A DNA stretch of 11,923 nt from Methanomassiliicoccales archaeon UBA147 (GTDB taxonomy: Archaea; Thermoplasmatota; Thermoplasmata; SG8-5). The stretch spans positions 58,919-70,841 of the forward strand of contig DAJR01000022.1 in assembly GCA_002496385.1 (NCBI GenBank), written 5' to 3'. The position numbers and the translations under genes are program-made. Below, piece after piece: positions 1-7,557 of this stretch. Position 1 is the first letter of the stretch. Each line of letters opens with the position of its first letter. Below the pieces are notes generated by a model. The model did not search any database, was not told the DNA's origin, and worked only from the letters and a program-made list of their open reading frames with translations.

Positions 1-110
1 AGACCCTAGTCCCTAGACCCCCAGAATCCAAAAAACATACAGGCTGGCTTCGATATTCAGGCATGCAACCGCCCGACGCAAACAGAAACTCCTTTTAGTG
101 ATAAAGGCCG

Positions 111-140
111 AGAACCCCCCGGATTTTAAGCCGGGGATGA
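111..140 (+). mobile_element. Possible IS200/IS605 (TnpB-type) right-end hairpin, solo
   Basis: A perfect 6-bp stem CCCCGG/CCGGGG (117-122 and 131-136) encloses the loop ATTTTAAG. It is preceded by GAGAACC and followed by GATGAG. From memory, right ends of many archaeal IS200/IS605 elements, which overlap the omega RNA of TnpB, look like 'gccagaa-CCCC..stem..GGGG-atga'. If that is right, a tnpB would lie to the left, outside the window. No transposase or TnpB protein is seen here, so this may equally be an unrelated palindrome or a decayed end. Confidence 0.3.
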
Positions 141-176
141 GAGGCCATTTACACGAATATAAGTAGAAAGAAAACC

Positions 177-245
177 GCCATGCACCGTTCAATCTACAGC
201 ATAGAAAATCAAAGCCGTCTGGCTTTGATAAATCAGGTGCATGGC
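177..245. repeat. Nested perfect inverted repeats (cruciform-like)
   Basis: GCCATGCACC at 177-186 is the exact complement of GGTGCATGGC at 236-245. Inside it, ATCAAAGCC (208-216) and GGCTTTGAT (221-229) form a perfect 9-bp stem with a GTCT loop. A competing pairing exists between AGGCCAT (142-148) and ATGGCCT (241-247). Two perfect stems, one inside the other, in a gene-free stretch suggest a structured RNA or the body of a small palindromic mobile element. Transcription cannot be shown from sequence. Confidence 0.6.
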
Positions 246-253
246 CTATGATT

Positions 254-308
254 GTAAACTTCCAGCCCTGGCAACAAACGCCAGCCACTTTAGGGGCTGG
301 TAGTTTAC
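254..308. repeat. 55-base long hairpin (14/15-bp arms)
   Basis: Arms 254-268 and 294-308 pair at 14 of 15 positions, with one T-T mismatch. A smaller stem CTGGC/GCCAG (268-272 with 280-284) sits inside, and an alternative stem CCAGCC/GGCTGG (281-286 with 295-300) has a loop containing CTTTAG. Read on the minus strand, the short form gives a stem with a CTAAAG loop, a look I associate with subterminal hairpins of IS200/IS605 elements. This could be the partner end of the hairpin at 111-140, making a roughly 200-base non-autonomous element. Confidence 0.6.
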
Positions 309-386
309 GACACACAGTTTAAAGCTGAAATCGCAAACATTATTAACCCAAGGCAACATTGATGCCACAGAACCACGGTGTGCGCA

Positions 387-2219
387 ATGAATGGCAAAAT
401 GTCAAGGATAGGGTGCGCCCTATTCCTTGTTTTGATGTTACTGGCCGGGTCGTTGATCTGTGCATCAGACCCCGCAGCAGCCTATTCCTGGACGGACGGT
501 TTCAACAGCACACCATTGGATTCGAGGTGGACAAGGGGCGGCATCGGCGAGCTCGGAATAAAAACGACCACAGGCACCCTGGCAGCCCTCTCGTACACCG
601 GCGGGGAAACTCTGGATTGGCACGGCCCCTCTGTCCGGACCCCGCTTCCCGCCGTTGTCGATTTCAGCATTGATTCGCAGTTCCGATGCCTCGCAGAAGA
701 AAGAGGAATCAGCCGTTTGATGGTCCGCATTCTCGACCAGTCCGGTGCGCAACTGTTCTCTTTCGGATGGAGCGACATCCTTGACACAGACGATAAATCC
801 GAGATTGGCCTTTATGGCTCCTCGTTCTCGGAACCCATATTCAGGACAGGCGCATCGTATGTCTATTCGAATTTCCAGTACAAGAACATCAGTTTAACCC
901 GGTCCGGCCAGAATGTTTCATTATCCATCAACGGCGCCCCGGCTTTCAAAGGCGCCTCAGTTAAAACACCGGCCTATTTCCTGGAGATTGCCTTCCTGAA
1001 ACACCGGAATATGTGCACCCTCGATGTCCTTGATGTGAACAGCATCTCTTTTTCCACATACGAAGTGTCGGTTCCGGGCATGCCTATGGGCCTTCAAGGT
1101 GCTGCCGGCGATGGCTTTGTGCATCTGACATGGTCCCCTCCGACATATTCCGGTTCGTCTCCTATACTGAATTACAGGATATACCGGGGCACAGAACCCG
1201 GTGCGGAATCATTACTGACCTCGGTCCAGGGCACCGACTTCAACAATACCGGCCTCGCCAATGGGCAGATATATTATTACCGCGTGAGCGCGGTGAATGA
1301 GGTTGGGGAAGGCGCTCAAAGTGCATCCATATCTGCAACGCCCAGCACTGTGCCGAGCGACCCGGTGACGCCCATCGACAATCCGACCGACCCGTCCACG
1401 CCGGTTACCGAACCCAGCATGCCCATGTCCGTGAACTGTATCGGCGGAAGCGGGTATATCTTTATATCGTGGGCAACGCCCGCAGACAACGGCGGTTCGC
1501 CGATCGTCGCCTACCACCTGTACCGAAGCCTGGACCATTCACCCCAATCGTATATGACTCTGGGGATAGTCAATTCATACAACGACACCGCCGTGACCGT
1601 AGGCACCCCCTATCATTACTGGGTGGCTGCAGTGAATTCCGTCGGCGAAGGCCCTATCTCGCTGGAGGCTGTTGCGACCCCCGGTTCCATCAATTCCGTG
1701 CCATCTGCGCCACGCAATCTTACAGCCACCCCGGGGAATGGAACGGTACAGTTGTCGTGGTACAGCCCTCTCACATCGGGGAACCTTCCATTGCTCGGGT
1801 ACCGACTCTTCAGGGGGGCATCGCCCGGCGCAGAAACGCTGTTGGCCGAGTTGGGTGACGTTTCTTCTTACACCGACAGCGGCCTGACCAATAACAGAAC
1901 TTATTATTACAAAATAAATGCTTTCAACTCGATGGGTGAAGGCCCCTCGATCACCTGTTCTGCGACACCGCAGCCGACCCCGGCGAACTACACCGATGTC
2001 GAAGATGATGTCCCTGCTCCACAATCCTGGACAGACGACTTCTCGCTGACATCATCTATTGTCACCCTGATTGCGCTGGTAGCCGGCCTGGGCATCGCCT
2101 TTTTCTTCCTGAGGAGCCCGGGCAATGACAAAGGCGTACCGAGCAAATCGCACGGCAAAGGGACCGGCCAGAAATCCCGGGCCAAAGACAAGAGGGATAA
2201 GATCCGGCGAAGGAATTGA
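387..2219 (+). CDS. Secreted, membrane-anchored protein with three fibronectin type III domains
   Basis: A 610-residue surface protein of unknown binding target. The N-terminus has a positive start, a hydrophobic core (about residues 9-25) and a cleavage region near DPAAAYS, so it is a Sec signal peptide. Residues about 34-226 form a beta-rich domain resembling a concanavalin-like/LamG fold (weak call). Three fibronectin III repeats follow at about 229-319, 342-433 and 438-528, each with the typical YYYRVSAVNxxGEG-like ending. The first two are separated by a Pro/Thr/Asp-rich linker. A single membrane segment (about 558-575) and a very basic cytoplasmic tail of about 35 residues close the protein. 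The ATG at 387 has a GGTG site six bases upstream (377-380); a GTG at 378 in the same frame overlaps that site and is less likely. It converges with the permease gene, whose 3' end lies 15 bases away. It probably acts outside the cell in adhesion or surface architecture. Confidence 0.85.
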   Translation: MNGKMSRIGCALFLVLMLLAGSLICASDPAAAYSWTDGFNSTPLDSRWTRGGIGELGIKTTTGTLAALSYTGGETLDWHGPSVRTPLPAVVDFSIDSQFRCLAEERGISRLMVRILDQSGAQLFSFGWSDILDTDDKSEIGLYGSSFSEPIFRTGASYVYSNFQYKNISLTRSGQNVSLSINGAPAFKGASVKTPAYFLEIAFLKHRNMCTLDVLDVNSISFSTYEVSVPGMPMGLQGAAGDGFVHLTWSPPTYSGSSPILNYRIYRGTEPGAESLLTSVQGTDFNNTGLANGQIYYYRVSAVNEVGEGAQSASISATPSTVPSDPVTPIDNPTDPSTPVTEPSMPMSVNCIGGSGYIFISWATPADNGGSPIVAYHLYRSLDHSPQSYMTLGIVNSYNDTAVTVGTPYHYWVAAVNSVGEGPISLEAVATPGSINSVPSAPRNLTATPGNGTVQLSWYSPLTSGNLPLLGYRLFRGASPGAETLLAELGDVSSYTDSGLTNNRTYYYKINAFNSMGEGPSITCSATPQPTPANYTDVEDDVPAPQSWTDDFSLTSSIVTLIALVAGLGIAFFFLRSPGNDKGVPSKSHGKGTGQKSRAKDKRDKIRRRN

Positions 2220-2234
2220 TTGGACACGATGGGA

Positions 2235-3401
2235 TCAGAACAAACCCCAGGCAACGGCATTGATTATCAGGCCAAGGATTATTGCCCCAACGAAGAAAAA
2301 GAAAATGAGCAGGGCAGTGACCTTCCTCCCGAACGTGGCAAGGAGGACCGGTATTGATGTTATGCAGATTGCATTACCCGTTATCGCAAAGGCAATGGCA
2401 TGCCCGAGCGGAAGGGCTCCCGAGGCAAGAAGCGGGGCGAGGATTAACACATCTTCGCCTGAACAGATGAACAGGGGGATGCCGATGAGGACTATCAGGA
2501 AAAGCCCTGGGATGCTGCCCCAGAGATCCTCCTGGCTGCCGAATATCTGGGCGATGGTGTCGGCATCGACGAATACCGAGAGCGCTGCCCCGATGATGAG
2601 GCCGAGGAAGATGTATTTCATCAGATACATGAGCTGGTCCCAGCCCGCCAGAAGAGCCGAGTTCCGGGTCTTGAGCATGTTGGATGATTTGCATCCCTGG
2701 CAGGAATAACATCCTTCCCCGCAGGCTTCCGGCTCCTTGACTCCGGCGAAGCGCTCGATGAACATCCCGGCGACCATGGCCAGCACGAAGACCGAAACAA
2801 CTTCCACCGCGACATACTCCCACCCTATCCTCGCAAGGGCGAGCATGATGACAATGGGGCTGAGTATGGGGACCACTATCAGGAATGTGATCACGGTCCT
2901 GACGCGGACCTGCTTCCCGAGTATCAGGCCGTGAGCGAGGGGCACTGCCGCGCATGAGCATATCGGCAGCAAGGATGCCAGCGCGCCCGCGCCGACCATG
3001 CTTTTCGGGAACCTTATCTTCCCGATGCCCATGTATTTCACAATGAATCCGGCAAGGACGCAGCCCCAGATGAACCAGGGAAGAATGCCCAGCAGGTCCC
3101 TGAAGAGCCAATCGAGGTATGCCCTGTCGTCGCCTATGCCATCCGTTTCGGTAATCTGGCATATCCAACAATAGAGGTAGAGGAACACCCCGCAGACCGC
3201 GGCAACACCCATGAAACCCATTTTGTATTTATCGGGGATCTTTGCGTCATTGAAGGTGCCGAGGAGAAGATCATCCAGCTTTTTCCAGCGTTTCCTGAGC
3301 CAACCGAGGATCCAGAGCGCGGCCGTGAAGACGATCAGTATTGCGCTGATGAATTGGTGGATGCTGAAGTCGCCCAGTGAGAGGTTCTCTAAACCCGCCA
3401 T
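2235..3401 (-). CDS. UPF0718/ArsP-like permease with a four-cysteine loop (possible metal or metalloid efflux)
   Basis: A 388-residue polytopic membrane protein of the UPF0718 (DUF318) permease superfamily. That superfamily includes ArsP (organoarsenical efflux) and SO_0444-type proteins annotated as Cu/Zn efflux. Eight or more hydrophobic segments are visible. The family signature LLPICSCAAVPLAHGL is at about 144-159 in the first half, and the second half has a matching CSGEDVLILAPLL (about 313-325), as expected for an internally duplicated fold. Between the halves is a soluble loop with C227-x3-C231-x2-C234-x2-C237, a likely metal or thiol site. The ATG at 3401 is preferred to a TTG at 3413 because the TATA box at 3427-3434 puts the mRNA start almost at 3401. 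The substrate is inferred, not proven; the cysteine loop favours a soft-metal or metalloid ligand. Confidence 0.85.
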   Translation of the reverse strand: MAGLENLSLGDFSIHQFISAILIVFTAALWILGWLRKRWKKLDDLLLGTFNDAKIPDKYKMGFMGVAAVCGVFLYLYCWICQITETDGIGDDRAYLDWLFRDLLGILPWFIWGCVLAGFIVKYMGIGKIRFPKSMVGAGALASLLPICSCAAVPLAHGLILGKQVRVRTVITFLIVVPILSPIVIMLALARIGWEYVAVEVVSVFVLAMVAGMFIERFAGVKEPEACGEGCYSCQGCKSSNMLKTRNSALLAGWDQLMYLMKYIFLGLIIGAALSVFVDADTIAQIFGSQEDLWGSIPGLFLIVLIGIPLFICSGEDVLILAPLLASGALPLGHAIAFAITGNAICITSIPVLLATFGRKVTALLIFFFFVGAIILGLIINAVAWGLF

Positions 3402-3426
3402 ATGACTGTCCAATAACTTTCATAAC

Positions 3427-3434
3427 TATATAAA
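3427..3434 (-). promoter_or_regulatory. TATA box for the permease gene; leaderless mRNA predicted
   Basis: On the minus strand the sequence reads TTTATATA, a near-ideal archaeal box A. Its centre is about 29 bases from the ATG at 3401, so transcription should begin within a few bases of the start codon, leaving no room for a ribosome binding site. This is why the downstream ATG was chosen over the TTG at 3413. Confidence 0.55.
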
Positions 3435-3506
3435 TTCTGGGAAATCCCGGGATGGCCCAGTCCACCAATGATACATATGTTTATTTATATATATATCAAA
3501 TAATGG

Positions 3507-4622
3507 TCAGATGAGCTTTCCCCAGCTGTGTTCGAAGTTGCAGGCCGTGAACCCGAGGTCGTTCTTCCCGACCTCCAGGGAGCCGTCCAGCTTCCTGAAC
3601 CTGAACTCATCGACAATCGCAGGATATTCATTGTAATAGAGAATCGACTTCATGCCCATCCTCCTGGGCTGCTGGAACCGCCAGTGCGCCCTGGTGTAGG
3701 CCTTGAGCCGGAGGAAGAATTCCTTCTCGCCGTCCTTGCCGGTTATCTCGAACACAGGCAGGCCATCGACTACGCGGTGGCGTATGCGGGTATGCTTCGT
3801 GTCCCACCTGAACTCTGTGCCTGTCGGTTTATGGTAGAAATGTATCGACTTGTTCAGTCTGATGTCGCACATGTCCAGCCGGGACTCCGCGTCCTCCTTC
3901 GACCTGAAAATCTGCGGTCCGACATAGGGCATGAAATAATCGATGTATGAACCGTCCTCGCAATGCACCAGCCCCCAGTACCAGGGCGGGGCCGGGGCGT
4001 TGACCGTGACACGCTGGTGGTAGGCGGTGCCCTCGATTGGCTTGCCGCGGATTGTGCCCTGCATCCTCTGACCGTACATCTTCATGATGTTGTAGGAGTA
4101 TTTTCCGATGTACTGGTTCTCGTTGAACCTGTGCTTCTGCAGGTAATCGTTCCACGGCGTCATCTCGAAATGGAAGTCATTTTCGCTGTCCTTGATGTTG
4201 ACCGTGTACTTCTCCGGCTTTCCGAAGAACCTGTAATCCGTTCCTTCGAGTATCGGATTCAGCTCCCCTTCGTCCCCGGTGTGGCTCACCTCGAAATCCG
4301 CCTCCTCCAGGACCAGGGGGTCGTACATCTCTTTCCCGTCGAACCACCAAGCAGCGACCATGCCGTTGAACTTCAGCGCCCCATCTTCCCAGGCCGGCAA
4401 TTTTGAGGAACCCCACTTCCTGTCCATAACGAGAATGTCGTCGGTGTATTTCGTGGACCAGAGAATCATGAGTTGCTTGGTCTTGCCGGGATTGTCCGGG
4501 TCCTTTATGAAGAATATCCACCACCACCACCACCAGGTGAGGTTCTTCATCATATCGTCGGTCTTGAGGACCCACATGTTCTCGTAGGGCTTGTGCGCTT
4601 TCTCCGTCACATCCTTGGCCAT
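3507..4622 (-). CDS. Putative AttH/CrtC lipocalin-like protein with a hexa-tryptophan run
   Basis: A 371-residue soluble protein, aromatic-rich and predicted mostly beta. I do not recognise it firmly. The pattern resembles the AttH/CrtC (hydroxyneurosporene synthase, carotenoid hydratase) two-lipocalin group: a Trp-rich N-terminal strand followed by FFIKDPDN (about 30-45), a central GTAYHQ (198-203) then WYWGLVHCEDGSYIDYF (214-230), and a C-terminal NFEHSWG like the family's closing Tyr/Trp-Gly strand. Residues 30-35 are six consecutive Trp, all TGG. There is no signal peptide or membrane segment. The start at 4622 (MAKDVTEK) is preferred because codons further upstream run into the promoter area of the divergent peptidase and look non-coding. 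It is divergent from the M32 gene with 91 bases between them. The function is unknown; a lipid or isoprenoid substrate is only a guess. Confidence 0.7.
   Translation of the reverse strand: MAKDVTEKAHKPYENMWVLKTDDMMKNLTWWWWWWIFFIKDPDNPGKTKQLMILWSTKYTDDILVMDRKWGSSKLPAWEDGALKFNGMVAAWWFDGKEMYDPLVLEEADFEVSHTGDEGELNPILEGTDYRFFGKPEKYTVNIKDSENDFHFEMTPWNDYLQKHRFNENQYIGKYSYNIMKMYGQRMQGTIRGKPIEGTAYHQRVTVNAPAPPWYWGLVHCEDGSYIDYFMPYVGPQIFRSKEDAESRLDMCDIRLNKSIHFYHKPTGTEFRWDTKHTRIRHRVVDGLPVFEITGKDGEKEFFLRLKAYTRAHWRFQQPRRMGMKSILYYNEYPAIVDEFRFRKLDGSLEVGKNDLGFTACNFEHSWGKLI
4518..4535 (-). repeat. Six-copy TGG microsatellite inside a coding sequence
   Basis: Six uninterrupted CCA units on the plus strand read as six TGG (Trp) codons in the minus-strand gene. 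Trp has a single codon, so any poly-Trp run is necessarily a triplet repeat and is prone to replication slippage in whole codons. Confidence 0.95.
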
Positions 4623-4666
4623 CACGGTTCTGGACTGCGCCCGGCTACAAAAACCTGTCGCATGGC

Positions 4667-4676
4667 AAATTTTAAG
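4667..4676. promoter_or_regulatory. Possible shared TATA element between divergent genes
   Basis: AAATTTTAAG lies in the 91-base gap between the two divergent starts (4622 minus, 4714 plus). On either strand it reads as an AT-rich box about 43-49 bases from the start codon, so both genes could use it with leaders of roughly 17-23 bases. No clear GGTG-type site is seen before either start. Weak evidence. Confidence 0.25.
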
Positions 4677-4713
4677 AGACATCAAACGTTCAGCCGACCC
4701 GCGAGACATCTTG

Positions 4714-6216
4714 ATGGAGAAAGCATACAGGGAACTGTGCGAAAGGACCGGCGAAATCGTGGACCTGGGCTCTGCGACCGCTGTATTGGGATGGGACCAG
4801 CAGGTCTACATGCCCCCGGGCGGGGCCGAGGCCCGGGGCAGGCAGATGGCCACGCTGGGCAAGTTGGCGCACGAAATGATCATCAATCCCAGGAACGGCG
4901 TTTTGTTGAATCAGCTGGTGAAATTCGAAAAGTCCAGGGGCTACGATTCAAAGGAGGCCACAATCATCCGGCTTTCAAGAAGAGGGTATGAAAAAGCGGT
5001 CAAGGTCCCCCCGGAGCACACCTCGAAAATGAGCAAGGCCCAATCAGAATGCTTCGAAGCCTGGCTCAGAGCGAGACCGGCAAATGATTTTACACTCGTG
5101 CGCGCCAAGCTTGAAAAATCATTCGCGCTGTATCGGGAATATTCGGATTTCTTCCCGGGACACCAGCATCCCCTGGACCCGCTCATAGACAACAACGACT
5201 ACGGCATGAGGGCCTCCGACATCAGGAAGATTTTCTCGGAGCTGCGCAGGAAGCTCGTGCCGATGGTCGAGGCCATCACCGGCCAGGAACCCGCAGACGA
5301 TTCGTTCCTTAAGAAGAAGTACGACGGTCCGAAACAGCTGGAATTCGGCAAATCCGTCGTGCAGGATTTTGGATATGACTTCGAACGCGGCAGGCAGGAC
5401 ATGGCAGCCCATCCGTTCACGACAAGCTTCACCGTGGGCGATGTCCGCATCACAACTAGGATTCACGAGAACTATCTCGGTTCAGCCCTTTTCGGCACGC
5501 TTCACGAGGCTGGCCATGCGATGTACGAGCAGGGCTGCGATCCGGATTTCGACGGGACGTTGATCCGGGGCGGGACGTCCATCGGCGTGCATGAAAGCCA
5601 GTCCCGGCTGTGGGAGAACATAGTCGGCAGGTCGATGCCGTTCTGGAAGCATTATTACCCGGCGCTCAGGGAGCAATTCCCGAAGCAGCTGGGAAAGGTG
5701 CCGTTGGACAGATTCTACAGGGGCATCAACAAGGTCCAGAAGAGCCTCATCCGCGTTGAGGCTGACGAGGTGACATACAACCTGCACGTCATGATGAGAT
5801 TCGATTTCGAATGTGACCTGCTGGCTGAGAAAATGTCCGTCTCTGAGCTTCCCGACGCATGGAACGACAGGATGGAGGCCGACCTGGGGTTCCGGCCGCC
5901 CACCGATGCCAACGGCGTCATGCAGGACATCCACTGGTACTCAGGCGCCGTCGGATATTTCCAGGGATATTCCCTCGGCAACATCATGAGCGCCCAGTTC
6001 TACAATGCCGCTCTGAAAGCCCACCCCGAGATAGCCACAGAGATAGGCCGGGGCAAGTTCGGCACATTGCACGGATGGCTCAGGGATAACATCTACCGGC
6101 ACGGCAGCAAATACACTGCCAATGAATTGCTGGAGCGCACGACCGGGGGCGGCCTGGACATCGGCCCGTACATGAAATACCTCAAGACCAAGTACGGGGA
6201 ACTTTACGACCTCTAA
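4714..6216 (+). CDS. M32 family metallocarboxypeptidase (carboxypeptidase Taq)
   Basis: Zinc-dependent carboxypeptidase that removes C-terminal residues from peptides in the cytoplasm; family members are about 500 residues and this one is exactly 500. All M32 signatures are present in order: DVRITTR (243-249, the DxRxT motif), HEAGH (264-268, zinc ligands H264 and H268 and catalytic E265), HESQ (293-296, third ligand E294), RVEADEVTYNLH (347-358, the I/VxEADE motif) and GYFQGYSLG (414-422). The family more often has HEFGH or HEMGH, so Ala in the third position is a mild variant. The ATG at 4714 is chosen because the 41 upstream codons in this frame are unlike the family and overlap the neighbour's promoter. 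Its 3' end overlaps the convergent acetyltransferase by four bases. Confidence 0.95.
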   Translation: MEKAYRELCERTGEIVDLGSATAVLGWDQQVYMPPGGAEARGRQMATLGKLAHEMIINPRNGVLLNQLVKFEKSRGYDSKEATIIRLSRRGYEKAVKVPPEHTSKMSKAQSECFEAWLRARPANDFTLVRAKLEKSFALYREYSDFFPGHQHPLDPLIDNNDYGMRASDIRKIFSELRRKLVPMVEAITGQEPADDSFLKKKYDGPKQLEFGKSVVQDFGYDFERGRQDMAAHPFTTSFTVGDVRITTRIHENYLGSALFGTLHEAGHAMYEQGCDPDFDGTLIRGGTSIGVHESQSRLWENIVGRSMPFWKHYYPALREQFPKQLGKVPLDRFYRGINKVQKSLIRVEADEVTYNLHVMMRFDFECDLLAEKMSVSELPDAWNDRMEADLGFRPPTDANGVMQDIHWYSGAVGYFQGYSLGNIMSAQFYNAALKAHPEIATEIGRGKFGTLHGWLRDNIYRHGSKYTANELLERTTGGGLDIGPYMKYLKTKYGELYDL

Positions 6217-7148
6217 TCAAGAAATTTGACCCAGGGCTCGGCAGTGTCATAATCATGGAAACCGGCCTTGTTGTACAGACCCTTGGCCGGAATGCTGAAC
6301 CCCTCCAAAAACGCCCTACGGCATCCCAACCTCTTCAGGCGGCGAAGTCCCTCTGTGATGCAAGCCAGGCCCAAACCTTTTCTCTGGTGGTCAGGATGGG
6401 TGCCAACCGGCTCGAAATGAGCGGTGTTTGTGACCGCATCATACCACGCGGTTGTGAATGAGGCGACCTCTCCATCAGGGTCAATGGCGACGATGTCCAG
6501 CTCTTTATTGTAGAGAGGGGCTGCCCGGATATTCCCGTACCACAGCCATCCCTCATACTTCTCGTCCGGTTCATCGGGGTGAAACGCCTTCCACGAACAC
6601 CAGCTGCGGGAAGGAAGCTCATCGACATCGCCGAGCTCCCTGACAATGAATCCCTCGGGAACCGCCGGCTCCGGGATGTCGCGGTCAAGATCCTGGCGCC
6701 CCTGTCTACCTGCGGTGTGAGGTTCGGTATACTTAACATATCCCCGCTGTTTCAGGAAGCCATGGGCAACATCATCCTTTGAATCCGCCCAGACATAAAT
6801 CTTCCTCCTGCCGTCGCCCCCTATCCCGGACAGGTCTGTCTCGGCCACCGCCAGCATCTCACCGTACAGGTCGGTGCGCATCCTATCGGGATGAATCTGG
6901 ATGAATGCGTTAATCTTTCCCTCAAGGAGCACGAATGAGACAATTTTTCCGTCTGCCTCCCAGATTCTGGCATTCTCCAATCCGGGGTCGTGGCAATTCA
7001 CGATGCCATGCCATTTGTAATAATCCAGGCGTGCAACGTGCCATGAATACTCCCTCAACCCATTGGCCAGTAAAACCTCTCCCAGGAACTCGCGCAACCT
7101 GGGATAATCCTCATCTCCGGCGTACTGCCGCATGACCGGTTTCGTCAT
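6213..7148 (-). CDS. Tandem-GNAT N-acetyltransferase
   Basis: A 311-residue protein built of two GNAT-type halves. The C-terminal half (about 165-311) is the live one: it shows the acetyl-CoA binding motif HPDHQRKGLGLA (251-262, the Q/RxxGxG/A signature) after a beta strand FEPVG, and a downstream ALYNKAGF-like strand-helix (LYNKAGFHDY, 291-300). The N-terminal half (about 5-145) has GNAT-like ends (FLKQRGY at 131-137) but no clear pyrophosphate loop, so it is probably a degenerate structural copy. The substrate is unknown. The ATG at 7148 has AGGT seven bases upstream. It starts 20 bases after the parvulin stop and is likely co-transcribed with it. The last four bases overlap the end of the M32 gene tail to tail. 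Confidence 0.85.
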   Translation of the reverse strand: MTKPVMRQYAGDEDYPRLREFLGEVLLANGLREYSWHVARLDYYKWHGIVNCHDPGLENARIWEADGKIVSFVLLEGKINAFIQIHPDRMRTDLYGEMLAVAETDLSGIGGDGRRKIYVWADSKDDVAHGFLKQRGYVKYTEPHTAGRQGRQDLDRDIPEPAVPEGFIVRELGDVDELPSRSWCSWKAFHPDEPDEKYEGWLWYGNIRAAPLYNKELDIVAIDPDGEVASFTTAWYDAVTNTAHFEPVGTHPDHQRKGLGLACITEGLRRLKRLGCRRAFLEGFSIPAKGLYNKAGFHDYDTAEPWVKFLD

Positions 7149-7168
7149 GAGAAGACCTTTGGAAATGC

Positions 7169-7453
7169 CTATCCCCGTGTGTCCGTCACCTTGATTATAT
7201 GCCAGCCGAACTGGGTCTTCACCGGCCCGACGATGTCGCCTTTCTTGGCCGCGAATGCCGCCGTCTCGAACTCTTTGACCATCCTGTTCCTGGTGAAATA
7301 CCCCAGGTCGCCACCCTTCTTTCCAGAGGGGCAGGAAGAATGCTTCCTGGCCAGGTCCTCGAAATTGGCCCCGCCCTTCAGCTTCTCCATCAGTCTGTCT
7401 GCGTCCGGTTTCTTGTCCACAAGGATGTGGCTCGCTCTGACTTCATTTGCCAT
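7169..7453 (-). CDS. Single-domain parvulin peptidyl-prolyl cis-trans isomerase
   Basis: A 94-residue PpiC-type rotamase consisting of the catalytic domain only, like the small cytoplasmic parvulins of some archaea and E. coli Par10. It would speed cis-trans flips at Xaa-Pro bonds. Visible active-site residues match the family: ASHILV with H9, SSCPSGKKGGDLGYF (39-53) with C41, then M58 and F62, and QFGWHIIKV (81-89) with F82 and H85. There is no signal peptide or membrane segment. The frame is open for another 112 codons upstream, but the ATG at 7453 is the real start: a GGTGA site (7458-7462) and a TATA box (7483-7492) sit at correct distances, and the domain begins at once. It is first in a two-gene unit with the acetyltransferase. 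Confidence 0.92.
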   Translation of the reverse strand: MANEVRASHILVDKKPDADRLMEKLKGGANFEDLARKHSSCPSGKKGGDLGYFTRNRMVKEFETAAFAAKKGDIVGPVKTQFGWHIIKVTDTRG

Positions 7454-7457
7454 AGAT

Positions 7458-7492
7458 TCACCGAGCTTACATCGATATTCGCTTATATAAAA
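7458..7492 (-). promoter_or_regulatory. TATA box and GGTGA site for the parvulin gene
   Basis: The minus strand reads TTTTATATAA at 7492-7483. About 25 bases on, a start near 7462 would leave a leader of roughly 9 bases beginning at GGTGA (7462-7458), four bases before the ATG. The placement fixes the start codon at 7453. Confidence 0.6.
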
Positions 7493-7557
7493 ATAAGGCT
7501 CGCCACATCCGCAGATGTTAGAAAGAAAAGCTTGTGTGCAAGAGCTATCCAAATGGC

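Larger units (their letters stand above)
1..386. other. Intergenic block rich in inverted repeats; no convincing gene
   Basis: No credible protein gene is visible. The only long open frame here is a 100-codon minus-strand frame that runs straight through three strong dyads and resembles no family I know. The stretch holds a GC hairpin at 117-136, a nested dyad at 177-245 with an inner stem at 208-229, and a long hairpin at 254-308, each listed separately. A weak TATA-like TTTAAAG near 317-323 could serve the plus-strand gene starting at 387. The first 95 bases might be the tail of something beginning left of the window: one plus-strand frame stays open from base 3 to a TAG at 93-95, but its peptide is not recognisable. 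Confidence 0.5.

Noticed and set aside
13..315. A 100-codon minus-strand open frame at the left edge.
   Set aside because: It is crossed by three strong inverted repeats, which explain its odd composition. It matches no family I know and lacks a convincing ribosome site.
2125..2709. A 194-codon plus-strand frame overlapping the end of the FN3 gene and the permease gene.
   Set aside because: It is the antisense of the well-supported permease and its composition is typical of a shadow frame.
4591..4713. Upstream extension of the M32 peptidase to an ATG at 4591.
   Set aside because: The 41 extra codons are unlike the family, would make it longer than the usual 500 residues, and overlap the start of the divergent gene.
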